Source of the DNA: Gammaproteobacteria bacterium
Lineage (GTDB): Bacteria; Pseudomonadota; Gammaproteobacteria; SZUA-229
DNA: 12,545 nucleotides
NCBI GenBank assembly: GCA_016191795.1
Contig: JACPVK010000425.1
Span: 1-12,545 of the forward strand
Direction of reading: 5' to 3'
The number at the start of each line of letters is the position of its first letter. Position 1 is the first letter of the stretch. Position numbers and translations under genes: made by a program. The notes under the pieces are model-generated. The model was not told where the DNA came from. It did not search any database and saw nothing but the letters and a program-made list of their open reading frames with translations. Shown one piece after another: positions 1 to 6,616 of this stretch.

Positions 1-372
1 ACCGCATTAATGACAGCATTATTCTGGATTCCATACATCATCAATCGCATGTTAGAACAGGGTGTTATAAATGCCCTATGGGATCGTCACGGAATGACCG
101 ATACCAACAAGGCATGGGCAAATCGAATGATGCGAGCTCACGATAACGCTATTGAAAATCTTGTTATTTTTGCACCACTTGTACTCGTCATTCAATTAAC
201 CGGCATGAACTCGTCACTCACTGCTTTAGCCTGTATGACCTATTTCTTTGCGCGGCTGGCACATTTCATATCGTACTCGCTCGCCCTACCAGTTCTCAGA
301 GTGCTTACCTTTCTCATCGGGTTTGGCGCACAACTAATGCTTGCGTTGATTCTGTTAGGATGGCTTGAGTGA
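1..372 (+). CDS. MAPEG-family integral membrane protein, 5' partial
   Basis: Small polytopic inner-membrane protein of the MAPEG family (membrane-associated proteins in eicosanoid and glutathione metabolism); bacterial members are mostly of unknown substrate. The signature RMMRAHDNAIENL, about 30 residues after the ATG at base 10 plus ten, matches the family's conserved R-x-x-R-A-H-x-N-x-x-E-N core, which binds glutathione in characterised eukaryotic members. Hydrophobic segments follow at about residues 50-64, 70-92 and 97-118, counting from the ATG at base 10. The frame is open back to base 1, and family members usually carry roughly ten more residues of the first helix, so the real start probably lies before the window and the ATG at base 10 is internal. 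The stop is followed by a weak hairpin terminator. Family assignment is firm; the biochemical role is not known. Confidence 0.85.
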   Translation, partial: TALMTALFWIPYIINRMLEQGVINALWDRHGMTDTNKAWANRMMRAHDNAIENLVIFAPLVLVIQLTGMNSSLTALACMTYFFARLAHFISYSLALPVLRVLTFLIGFGAQLMLALILLGWLE

Positions 373-389
373 CTGTTTCGACATGATTC

Positions 390-421
390 GCTGCCTCACC
401 AACTATGCGGCAGCATTTTTT
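390..421 (+). terminator. Candidate Rho-independent terminator after the MAPEG gene
   Basis: GCTGCC (390-395) pairs with GGCAGC (409-414) across a 13-base loop, followed by A and six T. The stem is only 6 bp with a long loop, so strength is uncertain, but its place 18 bases after the stop and the T run fit a terminator. Confidence 0.5.
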
Positions 422-437
422 AATATGAGATTTACTT

Positions 438-920
438 ATGCAAAAAACATTTAACACGAAGCTCGAGTCAGGCGTCATAACTGGCTCAGAACACCCGGAA
501 ACAACTAACAGTCCTTATGCTGCGCTGGTAGAATTCTATCAGGCATTTAACAACCAGAATCTTGATATCATGACCAGAAACTGGAACAACAGCGATGAAG
601 CCTCCATGTCGAACCCATTAGGTGGCATTAAACGAGGCTGGAATGAAATAGAAAATGTGTACAGGAAAATATTTAACGGTACCGCACAGGTGTATGTCGA
701 GTATTATGATTACACATTATTTCAAACAGATAATATGTTTTGCACTGCGGGGCGTGAGCGCGGCTTCTTTTTAAGTAACAACAACAAAATAGAGCTGGCA
801 ATTCGAACATCCAGAATTTATCGCTACAACAATAACCGCTGGCAACAGATACACCATCACGGCTCCATTGATAACCCGGAATTACTTGCACAATATCAAC
901 TGGCAGTATCTAAAAAATAG
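438..920 (+). CDS. NTF2-like / SnoaL-like domain protein
   Basis: A 160-residue soluble protein with one NTF2-like (SnoaL/DUF4440-type) cone fold. After an unstructured N-terminus of about 25 residues there is the usual opening helix (SPYAALVEFYQAFNNQ, about residues 25-40), a second helix with a tryptophan (RNWNN, 47-51), a GxNPxG-like turn, a third helix (WNEIENVYRKIF, 68-79) and then beta strands ending in the common W-x-x-x-H-H-H-G-S motif (135-143). Such domains serve as enzymes, small-ligand binders or polyketide-type isomerases, so the substrate cannot be told. There is no signal peptide. The ATG at 438 has only a weak purine stretch (GAGA) upstream. By eye the gene is AT-richer than the fab genes. 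It is flanked by terminator hairpins on both sides and is therefore probably monocistronic. Confidence 0.8.
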   Translation: MQKTFNTKLESGVITGSEHPETTNSPYAALVEFYQAFNNQNLDIMTRNWNNSDEASMSNPLGGIKRGWNEIENVYRKIFNGTAQVYVEYYDYTLFQTDNMFCTAGRERGFFLSNNNKIELAIRTSRIYRYNNNRWQQIHHHGSIDNPELLAQYQLAVSKK

Positions 921-928
921 CCCGGTAA

Positions 929-1663
929 TCAATGTCGCTTATCGCCACTCACGGAGTGGCGATAATATTTTTCCATAACATCTTTCACATGCTGCGGATA
1001 ATTAATAATGGCCATTTGTTGCATGCCTTCGCGAAAAAAATTCCCCGCATCCAGGGGAATATTTTTTATTAACTGGTCGAAGGTTCGTTGCATCACCACA
1101 ACATTGTGAGTACGCGTTGCAATAATTCCCCAGTTTAGATTCAGCACCCGCCAGGGGCGACGTGGGTCCGTATTATCAAGATCACGCCTGATATTTTCAT
1201 CTGCCATGGCGACGACTTTTTCCGCCAATGCCGATAATTCTTCCAGCCGGGAAGTTTCCGTCAGTTCATTGGCATAACTGGCCAGCGCATTAACCAGAAC
1301 ATCCAGCCTGGTGATAACACCCTTATGCCGATACAGCCAGTACGCTACCGGCAAGGCAAGACGATGGAGTTGCAACATTTGTTGCTGCAATCCACGGTGT
1401 GCCGAAATAATGGCTAGCTGGTCCAGAATATTAAAAATGTAATCGGCAATTTCACTTGCGGCTGCCGGCTGCAGAGCCTGAATCTGCTGGATATCAGCAT
1501 CGGCTCGCTCCATAATGTCCACACTCTGCAATAAGGCAGCTACCATTTTCAGGGCATTCTGATCTGCTGATGCTTTACTGGCTTGCAAGCTCAACTTCAG
1601 TGGTTGCAAAGTAACGTCCAGCTGTTCACGATAGAGAGATGGAATAAAATCAAATAATTTCAC
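929..1663 (-). CDS. Hypothetical helical protein, family not recognised
   Basis: A 244-residue protein that I do not recognise. It looks almost fully alpha-helical and soluble, with no signal peptide or clear membrane segment. Alternating Leu/Ala and charged residues at about 20-60 and 85-165 suggest packed helices or a helical-repeat fold. Local features are a WLYRHKGVITRLDVLV stretch (about 113-128) and a DPRRPWRVLNLNWGIIA stretch (about 166-182). The start is GTG (bases 1661-1663 on the complement), preceded by AAGG at a spacing of about 8 bases; no ATG occurs before residue 40. It diverges from the phospholipase D gene with only 30 bases between start codons, so the two promoters must overlap each other or the coding regions. 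Its final codons contain the terminator hairpin of the convergent NTF2-like gene. The open frame, the SD and the orderly spacing make it a real gene; function unknown. Confidence 0.8.
   Translation of the reverse strand: MKLFDFIPSLYREQLDVTLQPLKLSLQASKASADQNALKMVAALLQSVDIMERADADIQQIQALQPAAASEIADYIFNILDQLAIISAHRGLQQQMLQLHRLALPVAYWLYRHKGVITRLDVLVNALASYANELTETSRLEELSALAEKVVAMADENIRRDLDNTDPRRPWRVLNLNWGIIATRTHNVVVMQRTFDQLIKNIPLDAGNFFREGMQQMAIINYPQHVKDVMEKYYRHSVSGDKRH
939..972 (+). terminator. Strong hairpin terminator of the NTF2-like gene
   Basis: A perfect 12-bp stem, TTATCGCCACTC (939-950) with GAGTGGCGATAA (954-965), closes a 3-base loop and is followed by TA and five T. It lies 18 bases after the stop of the plus-strand gene, and falls wholly inside the last codons of the convergent minus-strand gene. 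Read on the minus strand it has no T run directly after it, so it is best read as a plus-strand terminator. Confidence 0.85.
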
Positions 1664-1693
1664 CAGAGTACCCTTAATAATATTTTTATACGT

Positions 1694-2890
1694 ATGACAG
1701 ATTTAGCGCTCACCAAAAAATACAAATTCGACTGGCAGCAAGATAATCATTTTGAGCTTCTGGTAGACGGCCCGGCATTTTTTCCCGCCATGCTTGCCGA
1801 TATCCATAATGCCAAAAATTATATACTGCTGGAGATGTATCTTGCTAATCCCGGTCGTATCAGTGACCTGTTTTTTAATGCGCTAGGGGCCGCGGTACAA
1901 CGCGGGGTGCTCGCTTACCTGCTACTGGATGATTTTGGCAGCAAAAATATCAGCGAACAACAGCGCCAGAAACTGCGCGAAGCCGGCATACAGCTCACCA
2001 TTTACAACCCCTTGGTCACCAGCAAGCGATCACTCCTGCTATTTCGTGACCATCGCAAGCTACTGATTATCGATGGTACCGTCGCCTATGTTGGCGGCGC
2101 CGCACTCAGTGATGAACTCGATAACATCGACTTGCCTCAGCACAACTGGCGTGAAAATATGGTAAAAATTTCCGGCCATAATGTGCAGCAATGGCAACAA
2201 TTATTTACTGAGAACTGGAACAACTGGTCAACTGCCAGAATACCGGAGGCCCGGGCCTGCATCATACCGCATGCCCGTCAAAGAGGCCGCGTTACCATGA
2301 CGCAAGGGCCTCGATTACTGGAAATAAAACGCTCGTTTATTAACCAGGTTCGCAGCGCCAGACAACGCGTCTGGTTTTGTACTGCCTACTTCGCTCCGTC
2401 TCGCAAATTACGCTCTGCATTATGTAAAGCCGCTGTTAAAGGCGTTGATGTACGCATACTGCTACCTGGCGAGATCACAGACAACCAGATGGCGCGTTAT
2501 CTGGCACAACATTATTATTCCAAATTACTGGCCAGAGGCGTGCGTATTTTTGAATATCAGCCACGTTTCATGCATTCCAAACTGGTGATGTGTGACGAAT
2601 GGGTTTCTATTGGCTCATGCAATGTCGATAGATGGAATTTTTTATGGAATCTGGACGCCAATCAGGAAATTGATGACTCGCATTTTGCCACCCAGATCAT
2701 AAGCATGTTTGAGCAGGATTTTTCAAACTGTAAGGAAATACTATCAGGCGAATGGCATAACAGATCCCTGGTATCCCGAATCAAGATTGCTTTCTGGGCG
2801 CGCTATGTTCACTTTGCCGACGTAATATTCAACTATCTGGGCATTATTCGTTACTGGCGCAATCTGCGCAAAAATAAAATACATACCTGA
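1694..2890 (+). CDS. Phospholipase D-family cardiolipin synthase-like protein (ClsB/ClsC type)
   Basis: A 398-residue member of the phospholipase D superfamily, most like the short cardiolipin synthases ClsB/YbhO, which condense phosphatidylglycerol with another phospholipid at the inner membrane. Both HKD motifs are complete: H120-x-K122-x4-D127 (HRKLLIID, followed by GTVAYVGG) and H294-x-K296-x4-D301 (HSKLVMCD, followed by the GSCN motif at 307-310). The ILLEMYLANPG segment (44-54) is the usual strand before the first catalytic half. Unlike ClsA there are no N-terminal transmembrane helices, and the length is near that of E. coli ClsB (413). A C-terminal aromatic, basic tail (about 360-398) could contact the membrane. 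No Shine-Dalgarno sequence is visible before the ATG at 1694; the upstream bases are very AT-rich. PLD phosphodiesterases or nucleases are an alternative, but overall layout favours phospholipid transfer. Confidence 0.82.
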   Translation: MTDLALTKKYKFDWQQDNHFELLVDGPAFFPAMLADIHNAKNYILLEMYLANPGRISDLFFNALGAAVQRGVLAYLLLDDFGSKNISEQQRQKLREAGIQLTIYNPLVTSKRSLLLFRDHRKLLIIDGTVAYVGGAALSDELDNIDLPQHNWRENMVKISGHNVQQWQQLFTENWNNWSTARIPEARACIIPHARQRGRVTMTQGPRLLEIKRSFINQVRSARQRVWFCTAYFAPSRKLRSALCKAAVKGVDVRILLPGEITDNQMARYLAQHYYSKLLARGVRIFEYQPRFMHSKLVMCDEWVSIGSCNVDRWNFLWNLDANQEIDDSHFATQIISMFEQDFSNCKEILSGEWHNRSLVSRIKIAFWARYVHFADVIFNYLGIIRYWRNLRKNKIHT

Positions 2891-2897
2891 TTCAGGT
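2885..2897. repeat. 13-base palindrome across two convergent stop codons
   Basis: ACCTGA (2885-2890) and TCAGGT (2892-2897) are perfect inverted copies around T2891. The plus-strand stop TGA (2888-2890) and the minus-strand stop (complement of 2892-2894) both lie within it. There is no T run, so it is not a standard terminator. Confidence 0.6.
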
Positions 2898-4076
2898 TAC
2901 CTCGGCCAGATTCACGTCGGTTACCCGATTACGACCGGATTGCTTGCTCTTGTACATGGCCTGATCCGCCGTTTTAATCAACACGCTGCTCGACTGATTA
3001 AATTCGGCCGTCGTGGTTGCCACCCCGACACTGATAGTCACCCATGGACTCACGCTGTCATTCGCAGACTGGATACGCGCCTCTTCTACAGAACGACGTA
3101 TGCGCTCGGCCAGTAACCGGGCATTTTCTGCATTGGTATTGGGGAGCACCACGGCAAACTCTTCACCACCATAACGAGCGATAAGATCGGCTGCCCGTTT
3201 AAGCTGTCCGGAAATGATTTTTGAGACAGAATACAGACACACATCAGCCATCTGCTGACCAAATTTTTCGTTATAGTCCTTGAAAAAATCCAGGTCCACC
3301 ATCACCAGGCTGACCGGCGTGTATTCACGCATACTGCGTTTCCATTCCTCTTCGACCACCATGTCGAAATATCGCCGGTTATAGGCTCCGGTTATTTCAT
3401 CCATAATGGACAACCGCGAAACATATTTATAACGCTTGCTGCTCTGGCGCACCACAATCACGGCAATCACCACGCTAACCACGTAAATCAGCACCGTCAA
3501 AAACAGAATTTGCCGACGTGTCTGGTGGTAGTCTTCAATCACCTGCTGGTGACGCTCACGCTGCATCGTCACCAGTCGATCGAGCAATATCACCACTTTC
3601 TCCTGCGCTCTGGAGCCTTCGGCGGCTATTGCACGAATTTCAGCTGCATCCATATTGCCGTGAATCAAGGCCTCGGTGAGTTGCTCATGAAACGGCTGGG
3701 TATAATTAATAGCATCCTGAACACGTTGGTAATGTTCACGTATTTCCGGTGACGTGATCTCGCGCTCCAGTTTTTCGCGTGCCTCGGCATAGGCCGCGGC
3801 ATAACTGGTAAAGCGAACATATTCCTCATCGCGCTCAAAACGGTCATTACTGGCAAGCATGCGCTGTATCGACACTTCCCGCTTGCGTATCACGTCCCGC
3901 ATGGTATGCGTGTATTCACCCTCCAGTGACACGCGCGTCACCAGGTCGAAAACTTCTTCATTCCAGCTATCCAGCCTTAGCAGGGCTACAGTGACGCTTA
4001 GCAGGGTAAGCAAAATTACCGTTGCAAAACCTGCGCCGGTGAGCGATTCCATATCATGGACGAAAAATCGTTTCAT
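2892..4076 (-). CDS. Membrane-anchored diguanylate cyclase (GGDEF domain)
   Basis: A 394-residue inner-membrane sensor that should make cyclic di-GMP from two GTP. Transmembrane helices lie at about 14-34 and 189-209; between them is a periplasmic, all-helical region of about 150 residues like a four-helix-bundle sensor. The GGDEF domain covers about 220-385: DEITGAYNRRYFD (226-238), metal-binding D261 in VDLDFFKDYN, the catalytic signature GGEEF (303-307), and an inhibitory I-site RAAD (294-297) five residues before it, which predicts product inhibition. The usual GHxxGD motif reads GQQMAD (273-278): His and Gly are replaced, but N269 and D278, the guanine-contacting positions, are kept at the normal nine-residue spacing, so activity is likely. 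There is no EAL domain. It starts at ATG (complement of 4074-4076), and its stop lies one base from that of the convergent phospholipase D gene. Confidence 0.93.
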   Translation of the reverse strand: MKRFFVHDMESLTGAGFATVILLTLLSVTVALLRLDSWNEEVFDLVTRVSLEGEYTHTMRDVIRKREVSIQRMLASNDRFERDEEYVRFTSYAAAYAEAREKLEREITSPEIREHYQRVQDAINYTQPFHEQLTEALIHGNMDAAEIRAIAAEGSRAQEKVVILLDRLVTMQRERHQQVIEDYHQTRRQILFLTVLIYVVSVVIAVIVVRQSSKRYKYVSRLSIMDEITGAYNRRYFDMVVEEEWKRSMREYTPVSLVMVDLDFFKDYNEKFGQQMADVCLYSVSKIISGQLKRAADLIARYGGEEFAVVLPNTNAENARLLAERIRRSVEEARIQSANDSVSPWVTISVGVATTTAEFNQSSSVLIKTADQAMYKSKQSGRNRVTDVNLAEVT

Positions 4077-4116
4077 ATAAATCTGTTCTTATTAGAAGTG
4101 TAAGAGTCTATCCGCA

Positions 4117-4122
4117 TATAAT
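4117..4122 (+). promoter_or_regulatory. Candidate -10 box for rnd
   Basis: A perfect TATAAT stands 29 bases before the rnd ATG, so transcription would start near 4129 with a leader of roughly 22 bases. No good -35 box is seen at the right spacing (TTAGAA at 4092-4097 is 19 bases upstream), so the promoter may be weak or activator-dependent. Confidence 0.45.
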
Positions 4123-4151
4123 ATAGCCCGTATCCTGACCTGACCACCTAC

Positions 4152-5300
4152 ATGAATATTGAATATATAGATAATTTTGCCGCTCTGGAACACGCCTGCC
4201 ACCAACTTGGGCAAAACCGGAGTATTTGCGTTGATACGGAGTTCCACCGGGAAACCACCTATTACCCGAAGCTGGCATTGATACAGCTGGCTGATGCACA
4301 GCATACCTACTGCATTGACCCATTGGCCATATCAAATTTGCAACCCCTGGCTGGTCTGTTTGCCAATAACACTATCCTCAAGATATTTCACGCTGCATGG
4401 CAGGACATGGAAATTTTCCTGCACACCTTCGGTATGTTACCCGCCCCGGTATTCGACACCCAGATTGCAGCAGCGCTACTGGGCATGGGCGAACAAATAG
4501 GTTATGCAGCACTGATCCAGGAATATCTGGGTGAAGACATAGACAAAAGCCAGACCCGTACCGACTGGTTACAACGCCCGTTAAGTGACAAACAAATTGA
4601 ATACGCTGGTGGCGATGTCTATTACCTGTGCAAGGTCTACCCCATGCTGGCAGAACAGCTGCACGCATTACAACGTGAAGACTGGCTGGACGAGGATTTT
4701 CGCGCCCTGTGTAACCCGCAGCTCTACACCCCAGATCCACAGGACATGTGGCGCAAAATAAAAGCTCATCAAAAGTTACGCGGTGTTGAACTGGCAATAT
4801 TGCAGGCTACCACAGCCTGGCGTGAAAACACTGCACAACAACGTGACAAACCCCGCAAACGCATTATCAGTGATGATGCGCTGGTTGATATTGCGCGTCA
4901 AAAACCATCCACTGCTGCACAAATTTTTTCCTTGCGCTCCATGCAAAATGCGCGATTCTCACAGGACGATGCCAACGCAATTTTACATTGCATCGAACAA
5001 GCTAAAAAACTGCCACAGGATGCCTGGCCTAAATTACCCAAATATCGCAAACTGGGTACCGATGAAGATGCACTGGTTGACGCCCTGACAGCATTACTCA
5101 AACAACAGGCTGCCTCGCATAAAATCAACCCGGCCAGTATTGCATCTCGCAAGCAACTGGAAGCACTGGTCAGCGGTGAACGCGACCTGCCTCTGTTGCA
5201 AGGCTGGCGCATGCATCATGGCGGCCAGCTTTTGCTCGATTTCCTGGATGGCAAATCAACTCTTTCAGTCATCAACGACAAACTTACCTGCACAACATGA
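4152..5300 (+). CDS. rnd: Ribonuclease D
   Basis: RNase D, a 3'-5' exoribonuclease of the DEDDy family that trims tRNA precursors and other small stable RNAs in the cytoplasm. At 382 residues it matches the E. coli enzyme (375). The catalytic set is complete and at the E. coli numbers: D28 and E30 in VDTEF, D85 in HAAWQDMEIF, Y151 and D155 in YAGGDVYYL. The exonuclease domain covers about 1-185. A first HRDC domain follows at about 205-285 (KLRGVELAILQAT), then a second C-terminal HRDC-like helical region up to 382. The ATG at 4152 fits the family start (MNIEYI), although no Shine-Dalgarno is visible; the bases upstream read CCACCTAC. Its TGA overlaps the ATG of the DUF3549 gene, so the two are co-transcribed and probably translationally coupled. 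Confidence 0.96.
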   Translation: MNIEYIDNFAALEHACHQLGQNRSICVDTEFHRETTYYPKLALIQLADAQHTYCIDPLAISNLQPLAGLFANNTILKIFHAAWQDMEIFLHTFGMLPAPVFDTQIAAALLGMGEQIGYAALIQEYLGEDIDKSQTRTDWLQRPLSDKQIEYAGGDVYYLCKVYPMLAEQLHALQREDWLDEDFRALCNPQLYTPDPQDMWRKIKAHQKLRGVELAILQATTAWRENTAQQRDKPRKRIISDDALVDIARQKPSTAAQIFSLRSMQNARFSQDDANAILHCIEQAKKLPQDAWPKLPKYRKLGTDEDALVDALTALLKQQAASHKINPASIASRKQLEALVSGERDLPLLQGWRMHHGGQLLLDFLDGKSTLSVINDKLTCTT

Positions 5301-6304
5301 CACAACTAAACGGCATTCAGGAATTTCTTCAAAACACCGGCAGCGGCTTTCAGGTATTTGATATGGGCAGGCGCATACAACTGGTTCGTGCCGATATTTT
5401 TTCAGAATTTGAAGCCGGAAAAATCCAGTGGCCCTGGCCATTACAACAGCAAGCCTGGCTGGGCATGATGATATTGCAACCGGACAGCAACGATCTGGTG
5501 ATCTGGTTTGTACGCTTGCCGCTGGATAACCGGGGCTTTCTTGATGAAAAAATACGTAAGGATTTTTTACAGCGCCTGCAACAGACAGAAAAACAGGATG
5601 ACAAAACGCAAAACCCTTACGGCTTCAAACCCAAACAGGAACAACTCGCCGTATTCCATGCAAAAGCAGCACTGCAATCTGCCCAGCCCCCTTCACGCTT
5701 CTATGCCCATGCCCGTGATTATTTCGCCGGCATACCCGGTTATGATCAATGGGCTTTTGTCGGGTTTCAGGGCATAGCTGATATCGCTGCGCGCCTGCCA
5801 CAAGATGATAACGAACAATTACTGGCTTCAGCCTTACCCAGTTTACCTGTGCAACCATTCGAAGCCTTGTGTCAATGCATTGAACACGAAGCCATAGGCG
5901 ACACTCTCGCCAGCAGCCTGTTACAAAAACTGGAACAACTACTTGCACATAATGAAACCGACGCCGGTGTAATTTCCTGTTGTTTGCGCGCCTTGAGCGG
6001 CTCATCCAGTGCCACACAGGCGGTAGAACTCGCACTGTCACATCCCTGTGCAAGCCATGCTGATGTACTGGCGGCCATTGCCGGTCGCTGCTGGGAAACA
6101 TTAAGCGATGAGAAACGAATGCTGGTGTATCTGGAAAATCTGGCGCAATGCAGTGAAGGCCAGGATTTTTTTACCGCTATAGTGGCTGATCTGATTAATA
6201 TTCCGGGCATGCAGCAGCCAATTCATCAATCGATGCGCAATCCGAATCGTTCAACAGTTCTGGCCAAATCGATTGGGGGAATGTTCAGGCAGTTTTCGTC
6301 CTGA
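5297..6304 (+). CDS. DUF3549 family protein
   Basis: A 335-residue cytoplasmic protein that I place in the uncharacterised family DUF3549, known to me from gammaproteobacteria at about 330-340 residues, so this copy is full length. Recognisable parts are the N-terminal FLQNTGSGFQVFDMGRRIQ (10-28), the PWPLQQQAWLGMMI segment (47-60), a WFVRLPLDNRG motif (70-80) and a YAHARDYFAGIPGYDQWAFVGFQGIAD region (136-162). The C-terminal half is helical, in repeat-like blocks. There is no signal peptide or membrane segment and no catalytic motif I can name. It starts at the ATG that overlaps the rnd stop by four bases (ATGA), so its translation is probably coupled to RNase D. That suggests, but does not prove, a role tied to RNA metabolism. 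No clear terminator follows it. Confidence 0.82.
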   Translation: MTQLNGIQEFLQNTGSGFQVFDMGRRIQLVRADIFSEFEAGKIQWPWPLQQQAWLGMMILQPDSNDLVIWFVRLPLDNRGFLDEKIRKDFLQRLQQTEKQDDKTQNPYGFKPKQEQLAVFHAKAALQSAQPPSRFYAHARDYFAGIPGYDQWAFVGFQGIADIAARLPQDDNEQLLASALPSLPVQPFEALCQCIEHEAIGDTLASSLLQKLEQLLAHNETDAGVISCCLRALSGSSSATQAVELALSHPCASHADVLAAIAGRCWETLSDEKRMLVYLENLAQCSEGQDFFTAIVADLINIPGMQQPIHQSMRNPNRSTVLAKSIGGMFRQFSS

Positions 6305-6410
6305 TAATTGCATTATTCGGCCGTGTCAGAGGCTTGAATCCGGTTTTTTCTCCAGCTGTGCGAACCATGTTGTTCGTCCCCATACACTGCGTGGGAATAC
6401 AAGGCATGCG

Positions 6411-6416
6411 AAGGAG
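6411..6416 (+). promoter_or_regulatory. Strong Shine-Dalgarno sequence in the rnd-DUF3549 downstream gap
   Basis: AAGGAG, close to a perfect match to the 16S rRNA tail, lies 9 bases before an ATG at 6426. It is among the best ribosome binding sites in the window and has no annotated gene other than the small ORF behind it. Confidence 0.5.
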
Positions 6417-6425
6417 AAAACAGAA

Positions 6426-6536
6426 ATGTGCGGGCATTTAAATATATGCTGCAATGAATGCAATTTACCTTCGCCTCATTACACTTCGCCAATCAGACCC
6501 ACGTGTCAAACACCCCCAGCCCTTTATTTTCTTTGA
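6426..6536 (+). CDS. Possible 36-residue cysteine-rich small protein
   Basis: The ATG after the AAGGAG site opens a 36-codon frame ending in TGA at 6534-6536. The product starts MCGHLNICCNECN: Cys at 2, 8, 9 and 12 with His at 4, then a Pro-rich tail with one more Cys (27). The Cys/His cluster could bind a metal ion, but the spacing fits no named zinc motif that I recognise. The frame stays open upstream without an obvious start that has an SD, so 6426 is the chosen start. The stop falls in the -35 box of the next promoter, so it would need to be made from a transcript reading through from DUF3549 or from an unseen promoter. I do not recognise the sequence. It may also be chance: the frame is short and no homologue can be checked here. 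Confidence 0.35.
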   Translation: MCGHLNICCNECNLPSPHYTSPIRPTCQTPPALYFL

Positions 6537-6540
6537 CACG
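6502..6540. repeat. 9-bp inverted repeat upstream of the beta-barrel gene (operator-like)
   Basis: CGTGTCAAA (6502-6510) and TTTGACACG (6532-6540) are perfect inverted copies with a 21-base spacer, 30 bases start to start, which is about three helical turns. The right arm contains the -35 box of the promoter. This fits a regulator binding site, although a stem with a 21-base loop is also possible. No T run follows, so it is not a terminator. Confidence 0.55.
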
Positions 6541-6561
6541 ATTACAACGGATCAATACACT
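6533..6561 (+). promoter_or_regulatory. Sigma-70 promoter of the beta-barrel gene
   Basis: A perfect -35 box TTGACA (6533-6538) is followed after 17 bases by TACACT (6556-6561), which matches TATAAT at four of six bases. Transcription would start near 6568, giving a leader of about 49 bases before the ATG at 6617. The -35 lies inside the right arm of the inverted repeat, so a protein bound there would cover it. Confidence 0.7.
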
Positions 6562-6616
6562 CGCCTGGCTCTAGTAATAGACAACAATACCCATTTTAAC
6601 TTTCCAGGGAATTCAC

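Noticed and set aside
5625..6101. A 158-codon antisense frame within the DUF3549 gene
   Set aside because: Arg/Val/His-rich composition typical of an antisense shadow; no ribosome binding site, and the sense gene is well supported.
6282..6345. Possible terminator after DUF3549: TCAGG/CCTGA pairing at the stop and a later CCGG-T6 run
   Set aside because: The 5-bp stem has no T run, and no convincing stem precedes the T6 run, so neither qualifies.
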